The notes below the pieces were generated by a model. It searched no databases. It was not told the DNA's origin and saw nothing but the letters and a program-made list of their open reading frames with translations. A stretch of 64,000 nucleotides of DNA, taken from assembly GCA_963971535.1 (NCBI GenBank), contig OZ020591.1, positions 13,237,577-13,301,576 on the forward strand. The letters are read 5' to 3'. The stretch comes from Notolepis coatsorum. Taxonomy: Eukaryota > Chordata > Actinopteri > Aulopiformes > Paralepididae. Positions within the stretch are counted from its first letter, which is position 1; each line of letters opens with the position of its first letter. This document shows, piece after piece, positions 10,658 through 25,186 of the stretch. Made by a program: the position numbers and the translations under genes.

Positions 10658-10978
10658 GTTTGCACTAGGGTCTGTTTCTTCCTTGTACCAGTGATATTCA
10701 CATTCGGGTGATGCCGTTTCAAATGCGTGATAAATTTCGCAATAAAGTTGAACAATGCCGGCAAGTAGCCCCTTTCGTGACTGTGATGCAAGGCTTGCAT
10801 CACAAGTGTGCATCACAGTCACGAAAGGGGCTAGCCGGCACGTAGCTTTAGTGCGATCCACCTGTCTTTGTCCATTACTATGGTTAACTGGGAATCCGAA
10901 ATGATCCCAAACGGGAGACTTGAATGTTGTGGGAGCATCTTCTAGCTCTGGCTTGTCAGTTAGTATTGCACTCGTCAT
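10658..10978 (-). pseudogene. ZBED1-like hAT transposase, N-terminal BED-finger segment
   Basis: The frame begins with a Met at 10978 and reads 'LEDAPTTFKSPVWDHFGF' and 'RTKATCR', the start of a BED finger. The hairpin at 10764-10833 then interrupts it, and in another frame it continues 'FITHLKRHHPN' and 'ITGTRKKQTLVQ', giving the His-x3-His half of the finger. The zinc ligands are split by the insertion, so the gene is dead. It continues at 5640-5861 beyond the inserted hAT. Confidence 0.7.
10764..10833. mobile_element. Hairpin mini-element, copy 2, with target duplication
   Basis: Perfect 25-bp inverted arms (10766-10790 and 10809-10833, beginning 'tagcccctttcgtgactg') enclose an 18-base loop. 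The 7-bp direct repeat 'gccggca' flanks it (10757-10763 and 10834-10840). It is only about 70 bp, effectively two termini with almost nothing between. It splits the BED finger of the host transposase. Confidence 0.7.
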
Positions 10979-11215
10979 ACTAAGGCTAATATGCTATGCT
11001 GAATTACAGCTATCGTTCAGCGTGGCTGCGTGGGATGAACAAACAACATCCGGTTAGTTGTGCACGTTATATTAGGGCCGGGGGGATTTTAAGTTCCGCA
11101 AAAAAAGGTTCCGTACCGTTGCGATCGTTCTGTGCACAGCGCCTACTGTACCGGAGGACCACATTGAGGCGGTACAGTACGTATTCGCGTACCGTTACAC
11201 CCCTAGTAGTTGTAC

Positions 11216-11310
11216 AGAGTCAACAACACAATAGACGATAGTGTCATCCGCATAGAGATGATCCTGACAATGTCAGAGACAATAGCATTCATATAAATAG
11301 TAGGCCGCGT
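11216..11310. other. Short spacer between hAT elements
   Basis: Contains 'gtcatccgcatagagatgatc', a phrase typical of LINE endonuclease-RT DNA read on the minus strand. It is too short for a firm call. Confidence 0.25.
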
Positions 11311-11710
11311 TAGGGATGCTCCGATCACGTTTTTTGCCACCGATCGTCTATGAGCCATATCGGCCGATACACTGCCGATACCGATAGTTTTTGGTTTTGT
11401 TATAGCAGCTGGCAGTATTATACTGTAGGTCTAACACAGGCATTCTCAAAGTCTGGACTCCGGACTAAATTATCCAATCTAATCTTAGAAATGAACTAAA
11501 GTGAATAGTACTGGGTGTTAAGCATAACAGCATCTACATTAATTTACTTCTGAATATTGGAGTATCGCCATGCTTGTAGCCACATTTTGATTACGTCATC
11601 GCAAAAACATGTTGGGTAACAAACGTAACCCTGTTCTTTGACGTTCTTTGCCGAAAGCTAACTACTTTCGGCCGATATGTTTCGGTGGCCGAATATTTGG
11701 TGCATCCCTA
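11311..11710. mobile_element. Short non-autonomous hAT (MITE)
   Basis: The left end 'tagggatgctccgatcac' and right end 'tttggtgcatcccta' are inverted repeats of a common fish hAT type, with internal 'tcggccgatac' repeats. It is 400 bp with no coding capacity. The 8-bp flanks differ, so it may be old or chimeric. Confidence 0.65.
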
Positions 11711-12298
11711 CTCAATTAGTATTGACGTGGCACCTGTTAGACCCACGTTTGATATTCTGGAAACTTGTGAACGCTTTCTGTTAATCTGGTAAACTGTTGG
11801 TTGTATTGCGGAGCTAAATGCTAATGTGGCTAACTAACAGTAAACTTTTGTACATGAAATACAGCCCAAAAAAACGCAAAAGACCCTGCTGAGAAACACT
11901 TTACAAATGTTTGCTTATTAAATCATTTTTAAAAGTAATTAAAAAAGAAAAAAGTGATGATAAAGTTGTTTAATTGACGGGAGAAAAGTTGCTAAAGTCT
12001 ATGTATTGTGACGGGACCGGAAGAAGCCTACACGCGGAAGATTCAAGAGGTTTATTATTTGTTGCATACAGTGACATAACTGGATATGCCGCCTCCACAT
12101 TGTGCAAGTGGAGAATTGGCCCTGTCCTCAGTTAAACAGCAACTTTTCATTCAGATTTCTAGCTTCAGAGTTCCAGGGTCCCTGTTTGCTTATTCAGTTA
12201 TGAAAACATATGAATAATTTTCAATAATTGAATTTCTCAATGCATACATGATGTCAACTTTGCCGTCAAACTCTCGCCTCGCAGAGCTTTTAAAATGT
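11711..12298. other. No recognisable feature
   Basis: No gene or transposon end was identified in this AT-rich stretch. Confidence 0.4.
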
Positions 12299-12389
12299 CT
12301 AATCATGCGTTTTCATGTTTTTCTGTGTCCATGTGAGCTTTGAGATCTCCGGCACCTTTATTAGACACGGAAACATATGGTCAAGCGTT

Positions 12390-12545
12390 GCACACCGCTT
12401 CTTGTCCCGACTGGGGCGGTACATTGGGAATTCCCTCTGCAGTTCATCTGTAAATGTACACTTGCGCTTTGGCTTCGTGAGCAGAATCAAATCTGTCTGC
12501 TTCCTCTGTTTGCGTGTGATGGACATTTTCATGAATTTAGAAAAC
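12390..12545 (-). pseudogene. hAT-type N-terminal zinc-finger fragment
   Basis: The minus strand encodes 'KPKRKCTFTDELQREFPMYR', which resembles the start of a group of fish hAT-derived proteins, before their first zinc-binding cysteines. The matching frame quickly leaves the family pattern. It is a remnant of about 50 residues; confidence is moderate because the match is short. Confidence 0.4.
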
Positions 12546-13004
12546 CCCACCGGACGCCCCGGACAGGGTGTGAAAAGTGGACGTGTCCGGGCAAAAGAGG
12601 ACGTTTTGGTCACCCGATTAGCAATTCTAGGTTAAACTGGTCCTGGTGGTTAATATTTTGATCAAAAGTAATTTACTGTATTTCTATGGCATTTACACTT
12701 AACGCATTTTTTTACAGTGTAGGCTGATGAATGAACAATAATCCACTTGATAAAGTAAAATTAGATGAAAACGAATAATCACCACTTGGGTGGAGTGAAA
12801 ACAGATGACTGACTGACTGATTTTATTCAACAAAAACACGATGCCGGTGCAGACAACGCTCAGCGTTTGCTTAAAGTCGGGACATTTGCACGAGGTGCGC
12901 TTGATTTCCATCACAGGCCAGTTGAATTGCTCCTGGGTGAGGCAGCGGGCCGGATGAAAATGCCAGGCGGGCCGGCATAAGGATACTAGTAAAACATTTT
13001 AAAA

Positions 13005-13096
13005 TATTAAATAGAAAATAGAATCAATTGTTGTTTTTCTGGTAAATTTATAGTTTAGATGAATCGATAACAAAATAATGATTAGTTGCAGCCCTA
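13005..13096. mobile_element. hAT terminus fragment
   Basis: Read from 13096 leftwards on the minus strand it starts 'tagggctgcaactaatcatt', a very common fish hAT end, followed by 'tatcgattcatct'. No partner end is nearby. Confidence 0.55.
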
Positions 13097-13690
13097 GTGT
13101 TGGTGCCGTGTACAGGAGTTCAGTTGTAGGTGAAGAGGTATTCAGTACATGGGTCTGACACTGGGTCTGTAGTAAGAAACATGAGCATCACGTTCTGTTC
13201 AACGTTGCTTCCAAATAAAAAGAGAAAATGCCTTTCATTTGTATTTAGTTTAAACTCAGGATTATTCAAAAGTAGTCATGGATTATGTGGTTATTTTGTA
13301 GACAAATGTTTCATCCAATTTACAGAAAACATACTATATCGTGATATATATTGTTACAGACACCGATATATGAAATTTCCCATAGTGTGATGTAATATTT
13401 TATCCATAAGGTGACACTTAAATCTGTCATAACCTGAGACTAAAGGGGCTTTAGTCCTGGACTAAATTAAACTGACCTTAACCATAGCCACGATAACCAC
13501 TTCTTCTCCAGAAACTGTTGACTAACTGGTGCTTGAAACAAAGTGGTTTAAGTCTATAACTGTAGATGACTCTGGACTACACTGTTCTTAAACTATAAAA
13601 CCAAGATACATACCATTATAAACCTCTTACATAGAAACTAAAGCTGAATAAAATAACCAATTATCTTTCTCTCCTTCCTCTGACACTCTT
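13097..13690. other. Intergenic or intron upstream of the zinc-finger exon
   Basis: No coding exon is seen. The sequence before 13700 is pyrimidine-rich, as expected before a splice acceptor. Upstream exons of the zinc-finger gene were not found in the window. Confidence 0.4.
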
Positions 13691-13700
13691 CTCCATCCAG
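13691..13700 (+). promoter_or_regulatory. Splice acceptor of the zinc-finger exon
   Basis: A pyrimidine-rich tract ends in 'ctccatccag' directly before 'atagctgtcctg'. The frame of the zinc fingers is open back to this AG, with no ATG in the exon upstream of the first finger. Hence I place the exon border at 13701. Confidence 0.6.
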
Positions 13701-15971
<2,271 letters not shown>

Positions 15972-16026
15972 AATGTCAAACTTACTACTTTTGCATTTTG
16001 CCAGAGCCCTCACCACTTGAGGTAGC

Positions 16027-16740
16027 ATGAGGCGGTGTCTGCAACCCACAGAAGGTGCTCAGGTAGTGCAGCTCATCCAGGAAGGCACATCAATGCGCGC
16101 TGTGGCAAGAAGGTTTGCTGTGTCTCCCAGCACAGTGTCAAGAGCATGGAGGAGATACCAGGAGACAGGCCAGTACACCAGGAGACGTGGAGGGGGCCGT
16201 AGGAGGACAACAACCCAGCAGCAGGACCGCTATCTGGTCCTTTGTGCAAGGAGGAACAGGAGGAGCACTGCCAGAGCCCTACAAAACCACCTCCAGCAGG
16301 CCACCAATGTGCATGTTTCTGCTCAAACTGTGAGAAGCGGACTCCATGAGGTTGGTATCAGGGCCCGACGGCCACAAGTGGGGCCTCTGCTCACAGCCCA
16401 ACACCGTGCAGCCAGATTGGCATTTGCCAGAGAACACCAGGATTGGCAGATTCGCCATTGGCATCCTGTGCTCTTCACGGATGAGAGCAGGTTCACACTG
16501 AGCACATGTGACAGACGTGACAGTCTGGAGACGCCGTGGAGAACGTAATGCTGCCTGCAACATCCTCCAGCATGACCGGTTTGGCGGTGGGTCAGTGATG
16601 GTCTGGGGAGGCATATCCCTGGAGGGCCGCACAGACCTCCATGTGCTAGCCAGAGGTACCATGACTGCCATTAGGTACCGGGATGAGATGTCAGGCCATA
16701 TGCTGGTGCAGTGGGCCCTGGGTTCCTTCTCATGCATGAC
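16027..16740 (+). pseudogene. Tc1-like transposase, N-terminal part
   Basis: It begins '[17 protein letters not shown]'. A helix-turn-helix DNA-binding region spans residues 10-60 ('[20 protein letters not shown]'), followed by a basic 'RRRGGGRRR' hook and a second HTH. The first catalytic aspartate is in 'VLFTDESRF'. A two-base loss near 16524 shifts the frame, after which 'FGGGSVMVWGGISLEGRTDL' follows. The coding sequence is then cut by the insertion at 16740. It is inactive. Confidence 0.85.
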
Positions 16741-16990
16741 AAAAAAAAGATAACTCGAAAACTAGATGAAAATATAGTACTGACCATAGATGGAGTTGAT
16801 ATAGAGAGTTAATGAATTTCGTTTTCTTGGTGTGATTATGGATGATAAATTAACATGGAAATCGCACATAGCACACGTTAAAAAAAATATGTCCAAGAGT
16901 ATTTTTGTTATGAATAAAGTAAAGGATGTGTTAGAGTATGAGGCAATGAGAACACTCTACTGTTCACTCATCTCACCTTATATCAGTTAG

Positions 16991-17735
16991 TTTCAACTCA
17001 AGTTCAAGTTTCTTTAATAGTTGTCATACAGAAGTACAGAATACTTTTATACAAAATGCTTCTACTGTTACGCTCCAGAGACTGTGCTAGACAAGATAAG
17101 TATGAAATAAAATAGTATAGCATGTAATAGAAGTAAAAATAGAAGTCACAGTGTTCAGTATAGTCATATGTACAATGTTCGATGCAGAATAGAAGTAACT
17201 GAGTTACCATACAATATACTATGCAATGTACTAATATACAATACTATATAGTGCAAAGCAGAAATGGTGATCTAAAGTGTGGAGAGTGGGTGCTGCAGTG
17301 TGTTGTTTGTTTAAAGTGAGTGTGCGTGTGTGGATGTGTGTGCTGTGTGCATTTGATGGTTGTTGCATAGTGTTTATTGTTCGTTGAGCAGCCTGATGGC
17401 CTGGGGATAGAAGCTTCTTCTGAGTCTCTCTGTGCTCGCCATGAGACTCCGGTATCGCTTACCTGACCGCAGCAGTTCAAAGAGGCAGTTGTTTGGGTGG
17501 CTGGAGTCCTTGATGATTCTCTTAGCCTTACCCCTGCACCGCTTGTTGTAAATGTTCTGGAGGGTGGGAAGCCCCCCTCCAATTGTGCGTTCGGCTGAAC
17601 GTGCCTTTCTCTGTAGTCTGCTACGGTCTTGTGCGGTGCTATTCCCAAACCAGGAGGTGATATTGCCAGTCAGGATGCTCTCTATTGTACATGAGTAGAA
17701 GTTCTTAAGGATCTTCTGGCTGACTTGGAACTTCC
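16991..17735 (-). mobile_element. LINE A copy 2, 5'-truncated
   Basis: It shares the tandem 3' tail ('ctcaagttcaagtttcttt'), 3' UTR and C-terminal coding sequence of the LINE at 7033-10531, including the reverse complement of the 'LFELL' region, with several substitutions. It breaks off at 17735, where LINE B sequence resumes at 'tatgaagtatggg'. It is dead on arrival, as 5'-truncated LINEs are. Confidence 0.85.
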
Positions 17736-18971
17736 TTAAGTATGAAGTATGGGGGAATACTTATGGGACCAACATAAAACCATTATATATACTACAGAAG
17801 AGGGCTGTAAGAATCACACATAAAATGAGTTATCGATAACACACAAATACATTATTTATTAAATCTAGAATAAGACATGGTTAAGTTTCAAACAATGTTA
17901 ATTATGTTTAGGGCAAGAAATAATACACTGCCAGAAAAACTACAAAATCTTTTTCATTTAGAAAGTGAGTTTAGTAGGAGAAAATACTATTTTAAACATC
18001 AGTTTGCACGTACCACACTTAAACAGATGTGTCCTTCAGTTATTGGTGTAAAGTTGTGGAATTCTCTCCATAGCGAGCTTAAGGGATGTAATAGTGTTTA
18101 TCAATAATTTAAAAAAAAACAAAGAAATATATTTAGTCAGTATGAAAATCAAATGTGATCTGAATAGTGAGATCTTTTTTTTCCCTCTTTTATTCTTTAT
18201 TATTATTATTATTATTATAAAATGTTTTCTTGTTTAACACTATGATCGCCGGGAACGAGTTTTCACGTCATTCCGAGCCATGCTCATTCTGCCGAAGACG
18301 CCGTAACTTGTCTTTGATGTCAATATTTCAAAAATCTGTCATCGAAATCATATTTCCTTTCCGGAGCCCTGAGACACACTGCTGATCTCCTCTCAACTCT
18401 CTAGCGGTTCAAGAGCGCCATCTGGTGGCCAATCGGCAGATCGCCAACCGGATATTAACCTTTGAACCGGTAGTACTTATCCAAATGTGGTCTGGCCACT
18501 CGCTATAGCTCTCGCGACTCCATCTTGAAACACTGGATAATAGATCGCTCGCCCTAACTCAATAAACAACGTTATTTGGACGTATATACTATTATACAAC
18601 CTGGAAATGGATCGGGCATTTCTACATCCCATAATAGAAAAAAATATGTTCCACGCTCATCTGCCAGCGGCGTGAGGAAGCCACGGTAAGATTCAGCGTT
18701 ATTTTCTAACGTATTCTATACTAACTGATGTGATGAACATATGACCCACTCTGGATGAATCATCTAACGCTGCCCACGGAATTATAAACGATCCCCCGCC
18801 CATCCGGTCATCATCAGATGATGCGTAGAAACTTCTAGAACCACGTCCAGTTGAAACTTTATCTCGCACAGATTCCTACCAAACTGTATTTGATCATCAA
18901 TATAATGCATTTAGGGCTATAAATCACGTTCTGAAGAAAGCTGCAGAAAACGATAAAAACATACTTTAGAC

Positions 18972-19467
18972 CAGTGTTTCTCAACTGGTGGGTCGCGACC
19001 CAAAAGTGGGTCGCGGGGCCATTTTGAGTGGGTCGCGGAAGTGTGTGAAAAAAAAAATCCCTTTTTTTTTCCCTCACTACCTATCTTTGTGAAAGTGGCT
19101 TCTCAGCTCTGGTCCAGCTGAAGACAAAGCGGAGGAACAGATTGGACATTGAGCATGACCTCAGAGTTGCTTTGTCTACCATCACCCCAGACTTTGAGAC
19201 TCTTGTCAGGAGCAAACATCATCCCCAGTTATCCCATTAGTTCCCTGCATGTTAAGGTAAGAAATCTGCTAAGAATAGCATATTATTTATTATTATTTTA
19301 TTTCATTGGGTTTTAGCCCTAGTTGCACTTTTGTTGCAACCTCAGTTATCCCATTAGTTCCCCCAAATTTAGGTCTGTTATGTTAAGCTAAGAAATCTGC
19401 TAAGAAGCATATATTATTTATTAATCTTTTATTTCATTGGGTTTTTAGCAATAGTTGCACTTTTGTT
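18972..19467 (+). mobile_element. hAT left part, amplified copy 1
   Basis: It begins 'cagtgtttctcaactgg' with the 'gggtcgcgg' repeats of the complete copy at 27897-28538. It includes a C-terminal transposase remnant ('LCESGFSALVQLKTKRRNRL') ending at 19240. It is cut off at 'cttttgtt', where the minisatellite begins. Equivalent copies start at 22174 and 24687. Confidence 0.85.
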
Positions 19468-19468
19468 A

Positions 19469-21034
19469 CACCAGGTCCTCTTCCTCTGAGGTGGTGTCTT
19501 GGTTCTGTTGGTCCTCTGACACCAGGTCCTCTTCCTCTGAGGTGGTGTCTTGGTTCTGTTGGTCCTCTGACACCAGGTCCTCTTCCTCTGAGGTGGTGTC
19601 TTGGTTCTGTTGGTCCTCTGACACCAGGTCCTCTTCCTCTGAGGTGGTGTCTTGGTTCTGTTGGTCCTCTGACACCAGGTCCTCTTCCTCTGAGGTGGTG
19701 TCTTGGTTCTGTTGGTCCTCTGACACCAGGTCCTCTTCCTCTGAGGTGGTGTCTTGGTTCTGTTGGTCCTCTGACACCAGGTCCTCTTCCTCTGAGGTGG
19801 TGTCTTGGTTCTGTTGGTCCTCTGACACCAGGTCCTCTTCCTCTGAGGTGGTGTCTTGGTTCTGTTGCTCCTCTGACACCAGGTCCTCTTCCTCTGAGGT
19901 GGTGTCTTGGTTCTGTTGGTCCTCTGACACCAGGTCCTCTTCCTCTGAGGTGGTGTCTTGGTTCTGTTGGTCCTCTGACACCAGGTCCTCTTCCTCTGAG
20001 GTGGTGTCTTGGTTCTGTTGGTCCTCTGACACCAGGTCCTCTTCCTCTGAGGTGGTGTCTTGGTTCTGTTGCTCCTCTGACACCAGGTCCTCTTCCTCTG
20101 AGGTGGTGTCTTGGTTCTGTTGGTCCTCTGACACCAGGTCCTCTTCCTCTGAGGTGGTGTCTTGGTTCTGTTGGTCCTCTGACACCAGGTCCTCTTCCTC
20201 TGAGGTGGTGTCTTGGTTCTGTTGCTCCTCTGACACCAGGTCCTCTTCCTCTGAGGTGGTGTCTTGGTTCTGTTGGTCCTCTGACACCAGGTCCTCTTCC
20301 TCTGAGGTGGTGTCTTGGTTCTGTTGGTCCTCTGACACCAGGTCCTCTTCCTCTGAGGTGGTGTCTTGGTTCTGTTGCTCCTCTGACACCAGGTCCTCTT
20401 CCTCTGAGGTGGTGTCTTGGTTCTGTTGGTCCTCTGACACCAGGTCCTCTTCCTCTGAGGTGGTGTCTTGGTTCTGTTGGTCCTCTGACACCAGGTCCTC
20501 TTCCTCTGAGGTGGTGTCTTGGTTCTGTTGGTCCTCTGACACCAGGTCCTCTTCCTCTGAGGTGGTGTCTTGGTTCTGTTGCTCCTCTGACACCAGGTCC
20601 TCTTCCTCTGAGGTGGTGTCTTGGTTCTGTTGGTCCTCTGACACCAGGTCCTCTTCCTCTGAGGTGGTGTCTTGGTTCTGTTGGTCCTCTGACACCAGGT
20701 CCTCTTCCTCTGAGGTGGTGTCTTGGTTCTGTTGGTCCTCTGACACCAGGTCCTCTTCCTCTGAGGTGGTGTCTTGGTTCTGTTGGTCCTCTGACACCAG
20801 GTCCTCTTCCTCTGAGGTGGTGTCTTGGTTCTGTTGGTCCTCTGACACCAGCTCCTCTTCCTCTGAGGTTGTGTCTTGGTTCTGTTGGTCCTCTGACACC
20901 AGGTCCTCTTCCTCTGAGGTGGTGTCTTGGTTCTGTTGGTCCTCTGACACCAGGTCCTCTTCCTCTGAGGTGGTGTCTTGGTTCTGTTGCTCCTCTGACA
21001 CCAGGGTCTCTTCCTCTGAGGTGGTGTCTTGGTT
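19469..21034. repeat. 51-bp minisatellite array 1, about 30.7 copies
   Basis: The unit is 51 bp, starting 'caccaggtcctcttcctctg'. Because 51 is divisible by three and the unit lacks stops in most frames, long frames run through on both strands. They are not genes. A 'gttggtcc'/'gttgctcc' variant marks some units. Towards the minus-strand end one unit has 'agctcctct' and the last has a 'gggtctc' change. Confidence 0.97.
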
Positions 21035-22690
21035 CGATAACACACAAATACATTATTTATTAAATCTAGAATAAGACATGGTTAAGTTTCAAACAATGTT
21101 AATTATGTTTAGGGCAAGAAATAATACACTGCCAGAAAAACTACAAAATCTTTTTCATTTAGAAAGTGAGTTTAGTAGGAGAAAATACTATTTTAAACAT
21201 CAGTTTGCACGTACCACACTTAAACAGATGTGTCCTTCAGTTATTGGTGTAAAGTTGTGGAATTCTCTCCATAGCGAGCTTAAGGGATGTAATAGTGTTT
21301 ATCAATCATTTAAAAAAAAACTAAAAGAAATATATTTAGTCGGTATGAAAATCAAATGTGATCTGAATAGTGAGATCTTTTTTTTCCCTCTTTTATTCTT
21401 TATTATTATTATTATTATAAAATGTTTTCTTGTTTAACACTATGATCGCCGGGAACGAGTTTTCACGTCATTCCGAGCCATGCTCATTCTGCCGAAGACG
21501 CCGTAACTTGTCTTTGATGTCAATATTTCAAAAATCTTTCATCGAAATCATATTTCCTTTCCGGAGCCCTGAGACACACTGCTGATCTCCTCTCAACTCT
21601 CTAGCGGTTCAAGAGCGCCATCTGGTGGCCAATCGGCAGATCGCCAACCGGATATTAACCTTTGAACCGGTAGTACTTATCCAAATGTGGTCTGGCCACT
21701 CGCTATAGCTCTCGCGACTCCATCTTGAAACACTGGATAATAGATCGCTCGCCCTAACTCAATAAACAACGTTATTTGGACGTATATACTATTATACAAC
21801 CTGGAAATGGATCGGGCATTTCTACATCCCATAATAGAAAAAAATATGTTCCACGCTCATCTGCCAGCGGCGTGAGGAAGCCACGGTAAGATTCAGCGTT
21901 ATTTTCTAACGTATTCTATACTAACTGATGTGATGAACATATGACCCACTCTGGATGAATCATCTAACGCTGCCCACGGAATTATAAACGATCCCCCGCC
22001 CATCCGGTCATCATCAGATGATGCGTAGAAACTTCTAGAACCACGTCCAGTTGAAACTTTTTATCTCGCACAGATTCCTACCAAACTGTATTTGATCATC
22101 AATATAATGCATTTAGGGCTTTAAATCACGTTCTGAAGAAAGCTGCAGAAAACGATAAAAACATACTTTAGACCAGTGTTTCTCAACTGGTGGGTCGCGA
22201 CCCAAAAGTGGGTCCCGACCCAAAAGTGGGTCGCGGGGCCATTTTGAGTGGGTCGCGGAAGTGTGTGAAAAAAAAAAAATCCCTTTTTTTTCCCCTCACT
22301 ACCTATCTTTGTGAAAGTGGCTTCTCAGCTCTGGTCCAGCTGAAGACAAAGCGGAGGAACAGATTGGACATTGAGCATGACCTCAGAGTTGCTTTGTCTA
22401 CCATCACCCCAGACTTTGAGACTCTTGTCAGGAGCAAACATCATCCCCAGTTATCCCATTAGTTCCCTGCATGTTAAGGTAAGAAATCTGCTAAGAATAG
22501 CATATTATTTATTATTATTTTATTTCATTGGGTTTTAGCCCTAGTTGCACTTTTGTTGCAACCTCAGTTATCCCATTAGTTCCCCCAAATTTAGGTCTGT
22601 TATGTTAAGCTAAGAAATCTGCTAAGAAGCATATATTATTTATTAATCTTTTATTTCATTGGGTTTTTAGCAATAGTTGCACTTTTGTTA
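21035..22690 (+). repeat. Macrosatellite unit 2, non-minisatellite part
   Basis: LINE B C-terminal sequence (21078-21340), the TTA-rich tract, the left part of the piggyBac element from 21438 and the left part of the hAT from 22174. A small extra copy of 'gtgggtc..gacccaaaa' is present in the hAT terminus here. Confidence 0.9.
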
Positions 22691-23542
22691 CACCAGGTCC
22701 TCTTCCTCTGAGGTGGTGTCTTGGTTCTGTTGGTCCTCTGACACCAGGTCCTCTTCCTCTGAGGTGGTGTCTTGGTTCTGTTGGTCCTCTGACACCAGGT
22801 CCTCTTCCTCTGAGGTGGTGTCTTGGTTCTGTTGGTCCTCTGACACCAGGTCCTCTTCCTCTGAGGTGGTGTCTTGGTTCTGTTGGTCCTCTGACACCAG
22901 GTCCTCTTCCTCTGAGGTGGTGTCTTGGTTCTGTTGGTCCTCTGACACCAGGTCCTCTTCCTCTGAGGTGGTGTCTTGGTTCTGTTGGTCCTCTGACACC
23001 AGGTCCTCTTCCTCTGAGGTGGTGTCTTGGTTCTGTTGGTCCTCTGACACCAGGTCCTCTTCCTCTGAGGTGGTGTCTTGGTTCTGTTGCTCCTCTGACA
23101 CCAGGTCCTCTTCCTCTGAGGTGGTGTCTTGGTTCTGTTGGTCCTCTGACACCAGGTCCTCTTCCTCTGAGGTGGTGTCTTGGTTCTGTTGGTCCTCTGA
23201 CACCAGGTCCTCTTCCTCTGAGGTGGTGTCTTGGTTCTGTTGGTCCTCTGACACCAGGTCCTCTTCCTCTGAGGTGGTGTCTTGGTTCTGTTGGTCCTCT
23301 GACACCAGGTCCTCTTCCTCTGAGGTGGTGTCTTGGTTCTGTTGGTCCTCTGACACCAGCTCCTCTTCCTCTGAGGTCGTGTCTTGGTTCTGTTGGTCCT
23401 CTGACACCAGGTCCTCTTCCTCTGAGGTGGTGTCTTGGTTCTGTTGGTCCTCTGACACCAGGTCCTCTTCCTCTGAGGTGGTGTCTTGGTTCTGTTGCTC
23501 CTCTGACACCAGGTTCTCTTCCTCTGAGGTGGTGTCTTGGTT
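22691..23542. repeat. 51-bp minisatellite array 2, about 16.7 copies
   Basis: Same unit as array 1. It is shorter by 714 bp, exactly 14 units. First and last units share the same diagnostic variants as arrays 1 and 3, so the ends correspond and the interior was contracted or expanded. Confidence 0.97.
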
Positions 23543-25186
23543 CGATAACACACAAATACATTATTTATTAAATCTAGAATAAGACATGGTTAAGTTTCAA
23601 ACAATGTTAATTATGTTTAGGGCAAGAAATAATACACTGCCAGAAAACTACAAAATCTTTTTCATTTAGAAAGTGAGTTTAGTAGGAGAAAATACTATTT
23701 TAAACATCAGTTTGCACGTACCACACTTAAACAGATGTGTCCTTCAGTTATTGGTGTAAAGTTGTGGAATTCTCTCCATAGCGAGCTTAAGGGATGTAAT
23801 AGTGTTTATCAATCATTTAAAAAAAAACTAAAAGAAATATATTTAGTCGGTATGAAAATCAAATGTGATCTGAATAGTGAGATCTTTTTTTTCCCTCTTT
23901 TATTCTTTATTATTATTATTATTATTATTATAAAATGTTTTCTTGTTTAACACTATGATCGCCGGGAACGAGTTTTCACGTCATTCCGAGCCATGCTCAT
24001 TCTGCCGAAGACGCCGTAACTTGTCTTTGATGTCAATATTTCAAAAATCTGTCATCGAAATCATATTTCCTTTCCGGAGCCCTGAGACACACTGCTGATC
24101 TCCTCTCAACTCTCTAGCGGTTCAAGAGCGCCATCTGGTGGCCAATCGGCAGATCGCCAACCGGATATTAACCTTTGAACCGGTAGTACTTATCCAAATG
24201 TGGTCTGGCCACTCGCTATAGCTCTCGCGACTCCATCTTGAAACACTGGATAATAGATCGCTCGCCCTAACTCAATAAACAACGTTATTTGGACGTATAT
24301 ACTATTATACAACCTGGAAATGGATCGGGCATTTCTACATCCCATAATAGAAAAAAATATGTTCCACGCTCATCTGCCAGCGGCGTGAGGAAGCCACGGT
24401 AAGATTCAGCGTTATTTTCTAACGTATTCTATACTAACTGATGTGATGAACATATGACCCACTCTGGATGAATCATCTAACGCTGCCCACGGAATTATAA
24501 ACGATCCCCCGCCCATCCGGTCATCATCAGATGATGCGTAGAAACTTCTAGAACCACGTCCAGTTGAAACTTTTTATCTCGCACAGATTCCTACCAAACT
24601 GTATTTGATCATCAATATAATGCATTTAGGGCTTTAAATCACGTTCTGAAGAAAGCTGCAGAAAACGATAAAAACATACTTTAGACCAGTGTTTCTCAAC
24701 TGGTGGGTCGCGACCCAAAAGTGGGTCGCGGGGCCATTTTGAGTGGGTCGCGGAAGTGTGTGAAAAAAAAAAAAATCCCTTTTTTTCCCCCTCACTACCT
24801 ATCTTTGTGAAAGTGGCTTCTCAGCTCTGGTCCAGCTGAAGACAAAGCGGAGGAACAGATTGGACATTGAGCATGACCTCAGAGTTGCTTTGTCTACCAT
24901 CACCCCAGACTTTGAGACTCTTGTCAGGAGCAAACATCATCCCCAGTTATCCCATTAGTTCCCTGCATGTTAAGCTAAGAAATCTGCTAAGAATAGCATA
25001 TTATTTATTATTATTTTATTTCATTGGGTTTTAGCCCTAGTTGCACTTTTGTTGCAACCTCAGTTATCCCATTAGTTCCCCCAAATTTAGGTCTGTTATG
25101 TTAAGCTAAGAAATCTGCTAAGAAGCATATATTATTTATTAATCTTTTATTTCATTGGGTTTTTAGCAATAGTTGCACTTTTGTTA
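23543..25186 (+). repeat. Macrosatellite unit 3, non-minisatellite part
   Basis: Same order as unit 2: LINE B tail, piggyBac left part from 23951, hAT left part from 24687. One A is lost in the LINE B segment near 23646 ('ccagaaaactac'), which breaks the frame seen in the other units. Confidence 0.9.

Noticed and set aside
12299-12661. Plus-strand frames at 12315-12661
   Set aside because: The recognisable hAT-like reading is on the minus strand; the plus frames are shadows.
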